Shown: positions 1 through 7,477, numbered from the stretch's first letter. The stretch is DNA of 8,758 bases from Candidatus Kuenenia stuttgartensis (GCA_945872325.1 CAMBZY010000105.1:1-8758); one strand, 5' to 3'. Notes: generated from the letters alone by a model not told the origin. Program-made: numbers and translations.

Positions 1-60
1 CAGAGAACTACTTCATCAAAAAAAACCGCATTGATTGATGTAAAGACCAACTCAAGTGGC

Positions 61-90
61 TTGCCTTTGTCCATCACTTTAGGTTACAAT
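61..90 (+). promoter_or_regulatory. Candidate sigma-70-type promoter of the ECF sigma gene
   Basis: TTGCCT at 61-66 (4 of 6 matches to the -35 consensus) and TACAAT at 85-90 (5 of 6 to the -10 consensus) are 18 bases apart. Transcription would start near base 97, giving a leader of about 60 bases before the ATG at 158. The rest of 1-157 shows no other gene; an A-run at 18-25 is not correctly placed to be an UP element. Planctomycete promoters are poorly characterised, so this is a pattern match only. Confidence 0.4.
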
Positions 91-157
91 ACGATCTCGT
101 TCCACTAAGAAACATCCATTTCTTGGCCCAAATCCGTTGCAAGTTAAAAGCTGAAAG

Positions 158-730
158 ATGTTTACCACATCTGAGATTCTGATCGAACGACTCCGGTTGG
201 CAGGCGATGATGAAGCCTGGCGACGATTCGTAGATTTGTATCTCCCACTCATTTATCGGTGGAATTGCGAGGCCGGCCTGCAACCAGCAGATGCTGCGGA
301 TGTAGCTCAAGAAATTTTCCTTTGGGTCTCGCAGAACCTCAACGAATTTGAGCGACAGCATGTGGGTGCGTTCAGATCGTGGCTGAAGACGATCGCATTT
401 TATAAAATCCAGTCTCATCGCAAGCATAAAGTGATGAGGAGCCTGGAAACTGCAGATGAAAACCAGATTTTTGAAGAAGATCCGCTTTTGAAAAAATGGG
501 GGGACGATCATGACCAAGCGCTGTTGGATCGGGCCCTCGAATTGATCCGTCCTGAATTCACTCCCAAAACGTTCGAGGTTTTCATCGCAGTTTTCATCAA
601 TCAGGAAAACCCTACAGACGTTGCAAATCGTTTCGGACTGAACAGGCAAAACGTCTACGTTTCCAGAAGTCGGGTCCTTGCCAGACTAAGAGTCGTGCTC
701 AAAGGGTATATGGAACAAGAAATTTTTTAA
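158..730 (+). CDS. ECF-type RNA polymerase sigma factor (planctomycete kinase-associated type)
   Basis: This 190-residue protein has the size and two-domain layout of an extracytoplasmic-function sigma factor, which directs RNA polymerase to a specific promoter set. Residues about 20-90 resemble sigma region 2: an EAWRRFVDLYLPLIYRW helix, then DAADVAQEIF (45-54), then FRSWLKTIAFYKI (72-84) followed by basic residues suited to -10 recognition and melting. Residues about 125-185 resemble region 4, ending in a helix-turn-helix with PTDVANRFGLNRQNVYVSRSR and a basic tail for -35 binding. Region 3 is absent, as expected for the ECF class. The ATG at 158 puts the start close to the usual ECF N-terminus; only a weak purine stretch (GAAAG) precedes it. 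It lies 89 bases before a transmembrane kinase with an anti-sigma-like N-terminus, an arrangement common in planctomycetes, so the kinase is its likely controller. The exact ECF group cannot be assigned by eye. Confidence 0.9.
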   Translation: MFTTSEILIERLRLAGDDEAWRRFVDLYLPLIYRWNCEAGLQPADAADVAQEIFLWVSQNLNEFERQHVGAFRSWLKTIAFYKIQSHRKHKVMRSLETADENQIFEEDPLLKKWGDDHDQALLDRALELIRPEFTPKTFEVFIAVFINQENPTDVANRFGLNRQNVYVSRSRVLARLRVVLKGYMEQEIF

Positions 731-819
731 GCAGATTTTAAAAGAAAAAGCTCTTGTTAAGTCCATCGCTGTGATACGATGATAATGATAATCTAATCCC
801 ACTCCTCAAGCTGACTTCC
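731..819 (+). other. Intergenic gap between sigma factor and membrane kinase
   Basis: This 89-base AT-rich gap holds no ORF and no stable hairpin with a T-run, so the sigma gene and the kinase gene may be co-transcribed. A perfect tandem of GATAAT lies at 781-792. Either copy matches a -10 box in 5 of 6 positions, but the only -35-like element, TTGTTA at 754-759, is 21 bases from the first copy, which is too far for a normal promoter. No GGAAC-type ECF -35 element was seen, so autoregulation by the neighbouring sigma factor is not supported. No clear Shine-Dalgarno sequence precedes the ATG at 820. Confidence 0.5.
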
Positions 820-3081
820 ATGCCAAAGAATTCCGTTTGTCTCGACACGACCAGCCTGAATTCGCTATCTCAAGGTTCTTGCCAGGAACCTTTGCTGACA
901 TGGCATTTATGGCATCTGGAAGAATGTACGGAATGCTGCGAGCGACTTGAGCAGCTGATCCCGACGGACATCCATCGGTTCGAGACCCATGTAACATTGA
1001 CTCTTGGATCGAACACATCGACGAAAGATCATCATAACCAACCGTGGGCTGGGCTCGAAAATATCCTCCAGAATTACGTTCCGCCGGTCGCCATGCCAAA
1101 GTTGGATCCCAGTGAATCGCAAAACGAAATTGGACGACTCGGAGAATTTCGGATCCTTAAGCCTATCGGGGCAGGCCATTCCGCAATTGTGTTTGAAGCC
1201 GAAGACATCTGGCTTCAGCGTAGAGTGGCCATCAAAATTCTGCGCCGGGACATGACAAATATCCGGAACGCCCGCCAGTTATTCTTAGCCGAAGCGCAAG
1301 CAGTGGCGTCGATTGCGGACAAGAACGTGGTTCCGATCCTGAATATTGGCCAGCAGAACGACGAGTTTTATCTGGTCATGCCATTATTGGAAGGCGAATC
1401 ACTCAAAACCGCATTGGAAACCAGATCGTTTTCAACTTCAGAAGCATTAAAAATTATTCGTGAAATCGCCTCAGGACTGACCGCCGCTCATAAAATTGGC
1501 CTGATTCACTGCGATATCAAGCCAAATAATGTCTGGCTGATGAAACAGGATGATGGTACAGAAATTGCAGTCCTGCTCGATTTTGGTCTATCTGCACTGA
1601 ACACTTTGAAAATCGTTGCTGGCACACCGGGTTTCATGGCCCCTGAGCAGATCAATGGCGGTAATCTTGACACCAAAACCGATCTTTTCGGGCTTGGATG
1701 TCTGTTGATGGAAATTCTCCGTCCGGCAAAGCTAAAATCAAATACGCACTCGGAGCCTGATTCTGAGGCAGAACTGGAGTTTAAATCACTTTTAAAACCA
1801 GTACAACCATTACTTCAAAAGCTCTTGAATCCTGATCCAGCCCAACGTCCAGCCGACACCAAGACGATTATCGAGTTGATCCGAAGACTTGAAAAGCCTC
1901 GCAGGACATGGCTGATGCCCACTTTGGCTGGCATATCCGTTTTGGTATTCATCATCATCGGCTTAACGTTTCGTAAACCGGTTCAACCTGATAAATTAAC
2001 TCTCACAGTTGAGTTACCAAATTCAATACCTAACGTACCTCAGAACGAACTTTTCCGAGGCGTAACGAGCAAATACTCAATATCGATTGGAAAGAATACG
2101 CTTTTTGCATTTGATCCCAAAAGCCAGAGACTGGTATGGGCAGACCCTGAAGGAGGTCTTTTTCTCAAGAACATTCAGCAAGCCGATTCCATTCCAACAC
2201 GTTGGCAGAGCAATATTAAGCCAGTCTATTTAGCATTGAATCCGACGTGTCAGTATTTAGCGATTGCGTCAAACAAGGGAGAATTGGAAGTCTGGGATTT
2301 ATCCCCAACTCTTTCGCTTCCCAAACTTCTACACGCAAACAACTTGAAAATGAAAAAACTGAATGACATGGTCTGGTCGGACGAACCAGAACCACGACTG
2401 GCTTTTGCCCACACAGATGTCACAGATACGACCAACCCATTTTTACTGGATGTGGTGAATCCATTTTTATCGCAGAATGACAAGAAATATCAATTCAGAA
2501 ATCCTCTGCCTTATGAGACAAACAAGATTTTTTGGCGGCCAAAATCTGATGAAATCATCTGTATTACAAGTAATGGCGGATTTCTTGGCTGGTCGATACT
2601 TAAGCAGCAGTGGACGGTTGCATTTCGAATGCATAATATGCCCGATATTTGGCTTGCCTCAGATCCACAAGGCAATCGCATCATTTCCGCAGCAGTCGAC
2701 GGATTTTTAATGGAATATGACGGGAAGCCTCAAGCTATCGATCCAAATCCCAGTGTAGCCTTAGGCTGGGGCTTAAAAAAGCGGAGTTATTTTAATGCAT
2801 CTATACTGGGGCTTGCAATGATCAGTCATAATACTGTTGCCATTCTTTTGGATAAAATGACGGATAACTCCCCAAGATTTATCGTCGTAAATCTTGATGC
2901 CTCCGATACCCGGATGTTTGTTCAGCACCGAATCGACCCAAAATTAACGACCAAACTCAAGTCAATGACAAATCGCTCTGGAAGTCCGGAAATCGCCTGC
3001 CTTTCGGAGGACGGTGTTGTAAACATTTTTAACCTGACAGATCTGGTTAAGGAATTGAGCCAGCTCAAGGGTCAGAAGTAG
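820..3081 (+). CDS. Transmembrane Ser/Thr protein kinase with zinc-finger-like N-terminus and WD40-like C-terminal domain
   Basis: This 753-residue protein should phosphorylate Ser/Thr on unknown partners at the inner face of the membrane. Residues 32-39 form H-x3-C-x2-C, the core of zinc-binding anti-sigma domains. The kinase domain spans about 110-360: glycine loop IGAGHSAIVFEA (116-127), ATP-binding Lys139 in VAIK, alpha-C Glu158, catalytic loop H230-C-D232-I-K-P-N-N237, D254-F-G, and A274-P-E. The catalytic Asp, Lys and Asn are present, so it should be active, but HRD is HCD, placing it among non-RD kinases. A hydrophobic segment at about 364-383 is flanked by basic residues, giving one membrane span. 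Residues 390-753 contain repeated WD40-like blades (for example a blade ending in GELEVWDLS), predicted to be extracytoplasmic. Spacing and content suggest a functional pair with the upstream sigma gene: ligand sensing outside, kinase and sigma control inside. Those roles are inferred; the domain calls are strong. Confidence 0.9.
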   Translation: MPKNSVCLDTTSLNSLSQGSCQEPLLTWHLWHLEECTECCERLEQLIPTDIHRFETHVTLTLGSNTSTKDHHNQPWAGLENILQNYVPPVAMPKLDPSESQNEIGRLGEFRILKPIGAGHSAIVFEAEDIWLQRRVAIKILRRDMTNIRNARQLFLAEAQAVASIADKNVVPILNIGQQNDEFYLVMPLLEGESLKTALETRSFSTSEALKIIREIASGLTAAHKIGLIHCDIKPNNVWLMKQDDGTEIAVLLDFGLSALNTLKIVAGTPGFMAPEQINGGNLDTKTDLFGLGCLLMEILRPAKLKSNTHSEPDSEAELEFKSLLKPVQPLLQKLLNPDPAQRPADTKTIIELIRRLEKPRRTWLMPTLAGISVLVFIIIGLTFRKPVQPDKLTLTVELPNSIPNVPQNELFRGVTSKYSISIGKNTLFAFDPKSQRLVWADPEGGLFLKNIQQADSIPTRWQSNIKPVYLALNPTCQYLAIASNKGELEVWDLSPTLSLPKLLHANNLKMKKLNDMVWSDEPEPRLAFAHTDVTDTTNPFLLDVVNPFLSQNDKKYQFRNPLPYETNKIFWRPKSDEIICITSNGGFLGWSILKQQWTVAFRMHNMPDIWLASDPQGNRIISAAVDGFLMEYDGKPQAIDPNPSVALGWGLKKRSYFNASILGLAMISHNTVAILLDKMTDNSPRFIVVNLDASDTRMFVQHRIDPKLTTKLKSMTNRSGSPEIACLSEDGVVNIFNLTDLVKELSQLKGQK

Positions 3082-3234
3082 CCTGTAATGGATACCGGTT
3101 TTGACGATTACCCGATCCTGCGAGAATGATCTCGAACTCCGGTCTTTATTCCTAAGCTCTGATCTCGTAATATAAAAGCATGTGAATCACGGAACCTAAA
3201 CGTACTACGCACTGGACAAGATCAAAAAAAGATT
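3082..3234 (+). other. Intergenic region upstream of the FHA-kinase/fhc operon; probable promoter region
   Basis: This 153-base gap is the only place before the fhc genes where a dedicated promoter could lie, since every downstream junction overlaps or is nearly so. Candidates are TTGACG (3101-3106) with AATGAT (3125-3130) at 18-base spacing, and an AT-rich TATAAA at 3171-3176 with no good -35. A GGAACC at 3191-3196 resembles an ECF -35 element but has no recognisable -10 partner. A 5-bp hairpin, CGAGA/TCTCG with a 4-base loop (3121-3134), has no T-run and is not a convincing terminator for the upstream kinase. No Shine-Dalgarno sequence is evident before the ATG at 3235; an A-run sits there instead. 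Confidence 0.4.
3101..3130 (+). promoter_or_regulatory. Weak candidate promoter for the FHA-kinase/fhc operon
   Basis: TTGACG (5 of 6 to the -35 consensus) and AATGAT (4 of 6 to the -10 consensus) are separated by 18 bases. They would give a leader of roughly 100 bases before the kinase ATG. The -10 half overlaps the short hairpin at 3121-3134. This is pattern matching only, and a match of this quality is expected by chance fairly often. Confidence 0.2.
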
Positions 3235-4554
3235 ATGAAAGTCACGTTGGAGGTGGTCGAAGGCCCCCATGCCGGGATGCGATTCGACTTCGACAAGCAC
3301 GACAACTTCATCGTAGGGCGTTCGTCCCAGGCCCACTTTCATTTACCTCAGCGTGACAAGACTTTCTCCAGATTTCACTTCATGGTCGAGTTCAACCCGC
3401 CATTATGCCGGGTGATCGACATGGCCAGCCGCAACGGAACTTTCCTCAACGGGAAGCCCGTGAGCGTTGCAGGGCTGACCGACGGCGACGAGATCCGCGG
3501 CGGCGAGACCCTTTTTCGGGTCAAGATAGATCCAGTCGGTTCCGAAGAACTCGGCCAGATATCAGGCAAGTGGGAACGCCTCGCCACAGCATCAAAACCA
3601 ATACCCCCGAACGATGGGGCGGCGATCAACCTGTCTGGAGCGGACCACGACAAGCCTTCCGCAGGCGATCCTTCCAGCGCACCTGAGCTCAAACAAATCG
3701 GCGGCTACGAAGTTCTCTCCGAGCTTGGACGAGGCGGGATGGGTATCGTTTATAAAGCCCGCCATAAGACTTCAAGCCGGATTGATGCCGTCAAAATTAT
3801 CACTCCTGCTGTCTGTGGCTCAGAAACTGTGATCGGCCGATTTCTCCGCGAAGTGGCGATTCTGCGACGTCTGAAGCATCCGAATATTGTCGAATTTCGC
3901 GAGTTTGGTCACGATCAGGGCCAGCTTTATCTTGCCATGGAATACGTCTCCGGAACCAACGTCTCAAGCCTTAGAAAGCGGGCAGGTGGCCGACTACCTC
4001 AATTCCTGGCCGTCGAAATTGCCTGCCAGACCCTCGCCGCCCTCGCTTATGCTCATGATCACGGCTTCATTCACCGAGATATCAAGCCCAGAAACCTGCT
4101 GGTCACACGCCGTGATGGAAAAGTCTGCGTCAAAGTGGCCGACTTCGGGCTCGCCCGCATGTATCAGGATTCGCCCATGAGCGGCCTATCTTTTACGGGC
4201 GAAATCGCTGGCACTTCCGGCTACATTCCGCCTGAGCAAGTCACCAATTTCCGCTCAACCGATCCCGCCGCCGATCAATATGCCATGGGCGCAACGCTTT
4301 ATCACATGCTCAGTGGGAGCAAAATCTACGACTTCCCTCCCAACCTGGCCCGACAGTTGCTGATGATCCTCCAGGAAGAACCGGTTCCGATCCGCAATCG
4401 CCACTCTGCGATACCTGAAGCTCTGGCAAATGCTGTGCACAAAGCACTGGCTCGGGACCCCGCCGATCGTTATCCTAATGTCTCGGCCATGATTGAAGCT
4501 TTAGAGCCGTTTCGGACACCTCCTGAAACCACTGGCTTGGCCAGCCCTGAATGA
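3235..4554 (+). CDS. Cytosolic FHA-domain Ser/Thr protein kinase, apparent first gene of the fhc operon
   Basis: This 439-residue protein joins a phosphothreonine-binding FHA domain to a kinase. The FHA domain is residues about 1-98, with G28-R29, S45-R-x-H48, N67-G-T69 and N72-G73, the residues that form the phosphopeptide pocket. A polar linker (about 100-155) follows. The kinase domain is about 155-430: glycine loop GRGGMGIVYKA from 165, Lys187 in DAVK, alpha-C Glu206, H280-R-D282-I-K-P-R-N, D303-F-G305, and PPE (332-334) in place of APE. All catalytic residues are present and it is an RD kinase, so it is probably active. No membrane span or signal peptide is visible, so it should be cytosolic. 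Its TGA overlaps the fhcB ATG (ATGA, 4551-4554), which suggests translational coupling to C1-transfer genes. Autophosphorylation read by its own FHA domain, or FHA docking on the upstream membrane kinase, are plausible but inferred. Its base composition resembles the fhc genes more than the upstream kinase. Confidence 0.92.
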   Translation: MKVTLEVVEGPHAGMRFDFDKHDNFIVGRSSQAHFHLPQRDKTFSRFHFMVEFNPPLCRVIDMASRNGTFLNGKPVSVAGLTDGDEIRGGETLFRVKIDPVGSEELGQISGKWERLATASKPIPPNDGAAINLSGADHDKPSAGDPSSAPELKQIGGYEVLSELGRGGMGIVYKARHKTSSRIDAVKIITPAVCGSETVIGRFLREVAILRRLKHPNIVEFREFGHDQGQLYLAMEYVSGTNVSSLRKRAGGRLPQFLAVEIACQTLAALAYAHDHGFIHRDIKPRNLLVTRRDGKVCVKVADFGLARMYQDSPMSGLSFTGEIAGTSGYIPPEQVTNFRSTDPAADQYAMGATLYHMLSGSKIYDFPPNLARQLLMILQEEPVPIRNRHSAIPEALANAVHKALARDPADRYPNVSAMIEALEPFRTPPETTGLASPE

Positions 4555-5798
4555 ATCGCCACGAACCAGAAATTGCCATGACCTCTGCGGCCAATCCATC
4601 GAACCATGCGACTTCTCCTGAACTAGCCCACTTATGTCTTGACTGTGCCAGCTTTTGTCATGACTTGACCTACACCCAAGCCGGTATGCTAATCGATTCC
4701 AAGGGCTGTAAACGTGCTCAAAATCGCGGGCTCGGTTTCACGGAATCATCGCATCAAGCCGATTTTTTTCTCACACAAGCCATCCAGACGCTTCAAGAAG
4801 CCATCCGATTGAATCGCCGGATCGCATTCACAGGGCTCGAACAACTCTCCTTGGATTCACAAAAAACGGCCCTTGATTTAGCCGAAAATTTACACGCCTG
4901 GGTTCTCTCCGGCAATGGGACCACGTCAGTCGATCCATGGGCCATCGCATTCGCTCAAAAGGGCGGCTGGTACGCCAGTTGGACCGAAATTCGGCACAGA
5001 TCGGACGGCCTGATCCTCTGGTTCGCACCACTCTGGAGTTCCCACCCGCGCTGGCTCGAACGATTCGGCCCTAAATCCTCTCTGTCAAATCTTTTGTCTA
5101 TTCAGAGCCCGGATGAAGTCGCGACAGATTCTGGCCTAACCAACGAACAGCAAATCCATATCGATCCAGCACACGCACTGACTTTCCTGGCAGATCTCCG
5201 AATGGCTCTCAAACAGCCTGATCGAGAGTGCACTGACAGCCGTATCCGTCGACTGCAACAGATGTTCCAGGATTCCCACTGGCTGACATGGGTTCGTTCG
5301 GGAGATCCAGAAGGCCTGATCGATCCGTTGTCCACCGCCGAATCGATCACGGAAATGATCGGTCAATCCAACTCTCCAACCCGCCGGGTCGTAATGGCCG
5401 ATGTCCCCCATTCGCTCAACCCACAGGGCCTGAAAGCCGTACTTTCATGGAGGTCAGGCCTAAACGCCCCCATGTGGTTCTCTCCGGAAGGGCCGGTTTA
5501 TCGCCCCTCCGAATTTTCTGTTGAGAACGCTGAAGTGGTTGTTGCGTTTGGTGATAGACCACAATTGCGATCAGGTCAGACTGCTCTCTGGTTCAGCTCA
5601 GGCCCTGCCACAGCCGACTCGCCTGACATCACTCAGATACCCGTTTCAAAACTCGGCTTTGATGACGCTGGTTCGATCATTCGTGCCGATGGAGTCGCTT
5701 TGCATGTGCCTGCAATGGTGAGTCGTCACCGGATTAAAACAAGCGAATTCCTTGCCACAATTTGCAAAGCCTTGAAATCTGGAGGAGCCAGCCGATGA
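4551..5798 (+). CDS. fhcB: Formyltransferase/hydrolase complex subunit B (formylmethanofuran dehydrogenase subunit B-like)
   Basis: This 415-residue protein is related to FwdB/FmdB, the redox subunit of archaeal formylmethanofuran dehydrogenase. In bacteria the Fhc complex hydrolyses formyl-methylofuran to formate and FhcB is thought not to be catalytic. The N-terminus carries C29-x2-C32-x3-C36 and C53 in KGCKRAQ, the spacing of the [4Fe-4S] site in FwdB. The next FwdB landmark, the cysteine or selenocysteine that binds Mo/W-pterin in a GWSC-type motif, should fall near residues 94-100, but here the sequence is TGLEQLS with no cysteine. The C-terminal IPVSKLGFDDAGSI...RADGV also matches the family. 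The ATG at 4551 overlaps the kinase stop and fits the ATGA pattern seen along this operon; ATG 4578 (Met10) is an equally readable alternative, as neither has a clear Shine-Dalgarno and residues 1-25 are not conserved. It is much better supported by its neighbours than by its sequence alone. Confidence 0.88.
   Translation: MNRHEPEIAMTSAANPSNHATSPELAHLCLDCASFCHDLTYTQAGMLIDSKGCKRAQNRGLGFTESSHQADFFLTQAIQTLQEAIRLNRRIAFTGLEQLSLDSQKTALDLAENLHAWVLSGNGTTSVDPWAIAFAQKGGWYASWTEIRHRSDGLILWFAPLWSSHPRWLERFGPKSSLSNLLSIQSPDEVATDSGLTNEQQIHIDPAHALTFLADLRMALKQPDRECTDSRIRRLQQMFQDSHWLTWVRSGDPEGLIDPLSTAESITEMIGQSNSPTRRVVMADVPHSLNPQGLKAVLSWRSGLNAPMWFSPEGPVYRPSEFSVENAEVVVAFGDRPQLRSGQTALWFSSGPATADSPDITQIPVSKLGFDDAGSIIRADGVALHVPAMVSRHRIKTSEFLATICKALKSGGASR
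5781..5787 (+). promoter_or_regulatory. Ribosome binding site of fhcA
   Basis: GGAGGAG lies 7 bases before the ATG at 5795 and inside the 3' end of fhcB. It is the strongest Shine-Dalgarno match in the window and decides the fhcA start at 5795 over an in-frame TTG at 5762, which would add eleven unconserved residues. Confidence 0.8.
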
Positions 5799-7477
5799 GC
5801 CACCTCCTTAAAATCGCCGGCGGCCGCGTGATCGACCCCCAGCATGGCGTAGATGAAGAGCCTCGCGATGTTTGGATCAAAAACGGTCAGGTGATTGACC
5901 CGCCGACCGATCCCGACCTGAGGCCCGACCGTACCATCGACGCTCGCGGATATATCGTGATGCCCGGCGGGGTGGACATTCACTGCCACGTGGCCGGGGC
6001 CAAAGTGGACGCCTCCCGGCTCCTCAGGCCCGAGGAACGCCGACTGGAATCAGGCAAAGCACGTCATGAGCACAACCACTTTCAGGGCGGCACGTTAGGC
6101 AGCTGCCCATCCGCTTCGATCACAGGTCAGCTCTATTCAGGCATGGGCTATACCAGTGTAAACGACGCCGCGATTGCCCCTGCCGGAGCCTATCTGGCCC
6201 ACGAAGAGCTGGCTGATACTCCGCTGGTCGATCGCAGCATGCTCGTGCTGGCAGGCAACCACCGATATATGCTGGAAGTGCTTGCCAGTGGGGAACATGA
6301 GCTGATCGAGCCGTTCGTTCGCTGGCTCGTACGACGCTCAGGCAGCTTGGGGATCAAGGTGGTCAACCCTGGCGGAATTGAGGCTTGGAAACAAGGCAAA
6401 GGCCGAATCACAAAACTGGACGATCCCGTTCCCGAATTCGGTGTCACGCCCAGAATGATCCTCGAATCGCTCTGCAAAGCCTCTCAACAAATCGGCCTAC
6501 CCCATGCCGTGCATTTACACAGCTTGAACCTTGGGCTACCAGGGAACACAGCCACCACTATTGAGACTCTGGCCGCTCTCGCTGGGCTGCCTGTACACCT
6601 GGCCCACGTCCAGTTTCACAGTTATGGCGGGAACCCGAACGATCCCGGCTCGCTTAGAGCCGATGTCGGCCAGTTGGTGGAACACCTCAATTCGCATCCT
6701 GAAGTCTCCGTGGATATCGGACAGGTTTTGTTCGGCCCCACCACCGTGATGACCGCCGACGGAGCCACCGCTCAATATCTCGCAGGCCTGACTGGCAAGA
6801 AACTTCTGGCCGATCACGTCGAGTTGGAAACCGGCTGTGGCGTGATGCCAATCGAGTATAAAGATAAAAATCTGGTCCATGCCGTGCAGTGGGCCACCGG
6901 CCTCGAATGGTTCCTTCGAGTGGACAACCCCTGGCAGGTTGCCCTGAGTACGGATCACCCGAATGGGGCAGCCTTTACAGCTTATCCGGAACTCATGGCC
7001 CTGCTGGCAGATTCCACTTATCGCGACGAATGCCTGGCAAGACTGCCGGAAGCCGTTCGTGAACGCACCGGCTTGCGCGAGATTTCACGCAGCTATTCGC
7101 TCAGCGAACTGGCGATTATCACCCGGGCCGCCCCCGCCAAAATGCTCGGCCTGACCCATAAAGGTCACCTGGGTGCAGGCGCCGATGGAGATGTGACCAT
7201 CTATCAGCCCTCAGACGACTTGCGCAAGATGTTCGCCATGCCTCGCTGGGTCGTCAAATCAGGCGTTGTGATTGTAGACGACACCGAAATTCGCAATCTG
7301 GCAGCCGGTGTGACCCATCGAAGCAACGTGCCTGAACTGGAGCCGGAAGCGCTTGAACCGATCCGTCGATGGTGGAAATTGAACGCCACTTCCGACTGGT
7401 CGTCCGCCGATATCGGCACCGCCATGCGCGATCGCCTGAAGCCTGTGAATCTGCGTGGGCAGGGGGGCGAAAAATGA
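5795..7477 (+). CDS. fhcA: Formyltransferase/hydrolase complex subunit A (metal-dependent formyl-methylofuran hydrolase)
   Basis: This 560-residue protein is an amidohydrolase-family enzyme homologous to FwdA/FmdA. In the bacterial Fhc complex it releases formate from the formylated methylofuran-type carrier in the cytosol. The binuclear metal site is visible: H63-x-H65 in GGVDIHCHVAGAK, Lys188 in GIKVVNPGG (the position carboxylated in FwdA), H240-x-H242 in AVHLHSLNLGLPGN, H268/H271/H275 in HLAHVQFHSYGG, and catalytic-type Asp387 in STDHPNG. The N-terminal strand (KIAGGRVIDPQ) and C-terminal beta-sandwich (GAGADGDVTIY) are also typical, and the length is normal for the family. The start at 5795 has a strong ribosome binding site and overlaps the fhcB stop by four bases. 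The next gene overlaps its own stop the same way, as expected for subunits of one complex. Dihydropyrimidinase or another amidohydrolase is ruled out by the NPGG and HVQFHSYGG signatures and by context. Confidence 0.96.
   Translation: MSHLLKIAGGRVIDPQHGVDEEPRDVWIKNGQVIDPPTDPDLRPDRTIDARGYIVMPGGVDIHCHVAGAKVDASRLLRPEERRLESGKARHEHNHFQGGTLGSCPSASITGQLYSGMGYTSVNDAAIAPAGAYLAHEELADTPLVDRSMLVLAGNHRYMLEVLASGEHELIEPFVRWLVRRSGSLGIKVVNPGGIEAWKQGKGRITKLDDPVPEFGVTPRMILESLCKASQQIGLPHAVHLHSLNLGLPGNTATTIETLAALAGLPVHLAHVQFHSYGGNPNDPGSLRADVGQLVEHLNSHPEVSVDIGQVLFGPTTVMTADGATAQYLAGLTGKKLLADHVELETGCGVMPIEYKDKNLVHAVQWATGLEWFLRVDNPWQVALSTDHPNGAAFTAYPELMALLADSTYRDECLARLPEAVRERTGLREISRSYSLSELAIITRAAPAKMLGLTHKGHLGAGADGDVTIYQPSDDLRKMFAMPRWVVKSGVVIVDDTEIRNLAAGVTHRSNVPELEPEALEPIRRWWKLNATSDWSSADIGTAMRDRLKPVNLRGQGGEK
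7461..7467 (+). promoter_or_regulatory. Ribosome binding site of fhcD
   Basis: A purine run AGGGGGG ends 6 bases before the ATG at 7474. It supports that start over upstream in-frame codons, which would place residues unlike the family within the end of fhcA. Confidence 0.55.

Noticed and set aside
74..649. Reverse-strand open frame of 191 codons across the sigma gene
   Set aside because: It lies antisense to a clear ECF sigma factor, has no recognisable domain, and reads as a shadow frame.
3121..3134. Hairpin CGAGA/TCTCG as a terminator
   Set aside because: The stem is only 5 bp and no T-run follows, so it is not a convincing intrinsic terminator.
3191..3196. GGAACC as an ECF-type -35 element linking the sigma factor to the fhc operon
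   Set aside because: No matching -10 (CGTC- or TCTGA-like) occurs at 15-17 bases, and a 6-mer alone is weak evidence.
5762..5794. TTG start extending fhcA by eleven residues
   Set aside because: The ATG at 5795 has a GGAGGAG site and an ATGA overlap, and the extra residues are read from the fhcB end.
7369..7473. Upstream extension of fhcD
   Set aside because: The extension is Arg/His-rich and unlike the family N-terminus; conserved sequence begins just after the ATG at 7474.
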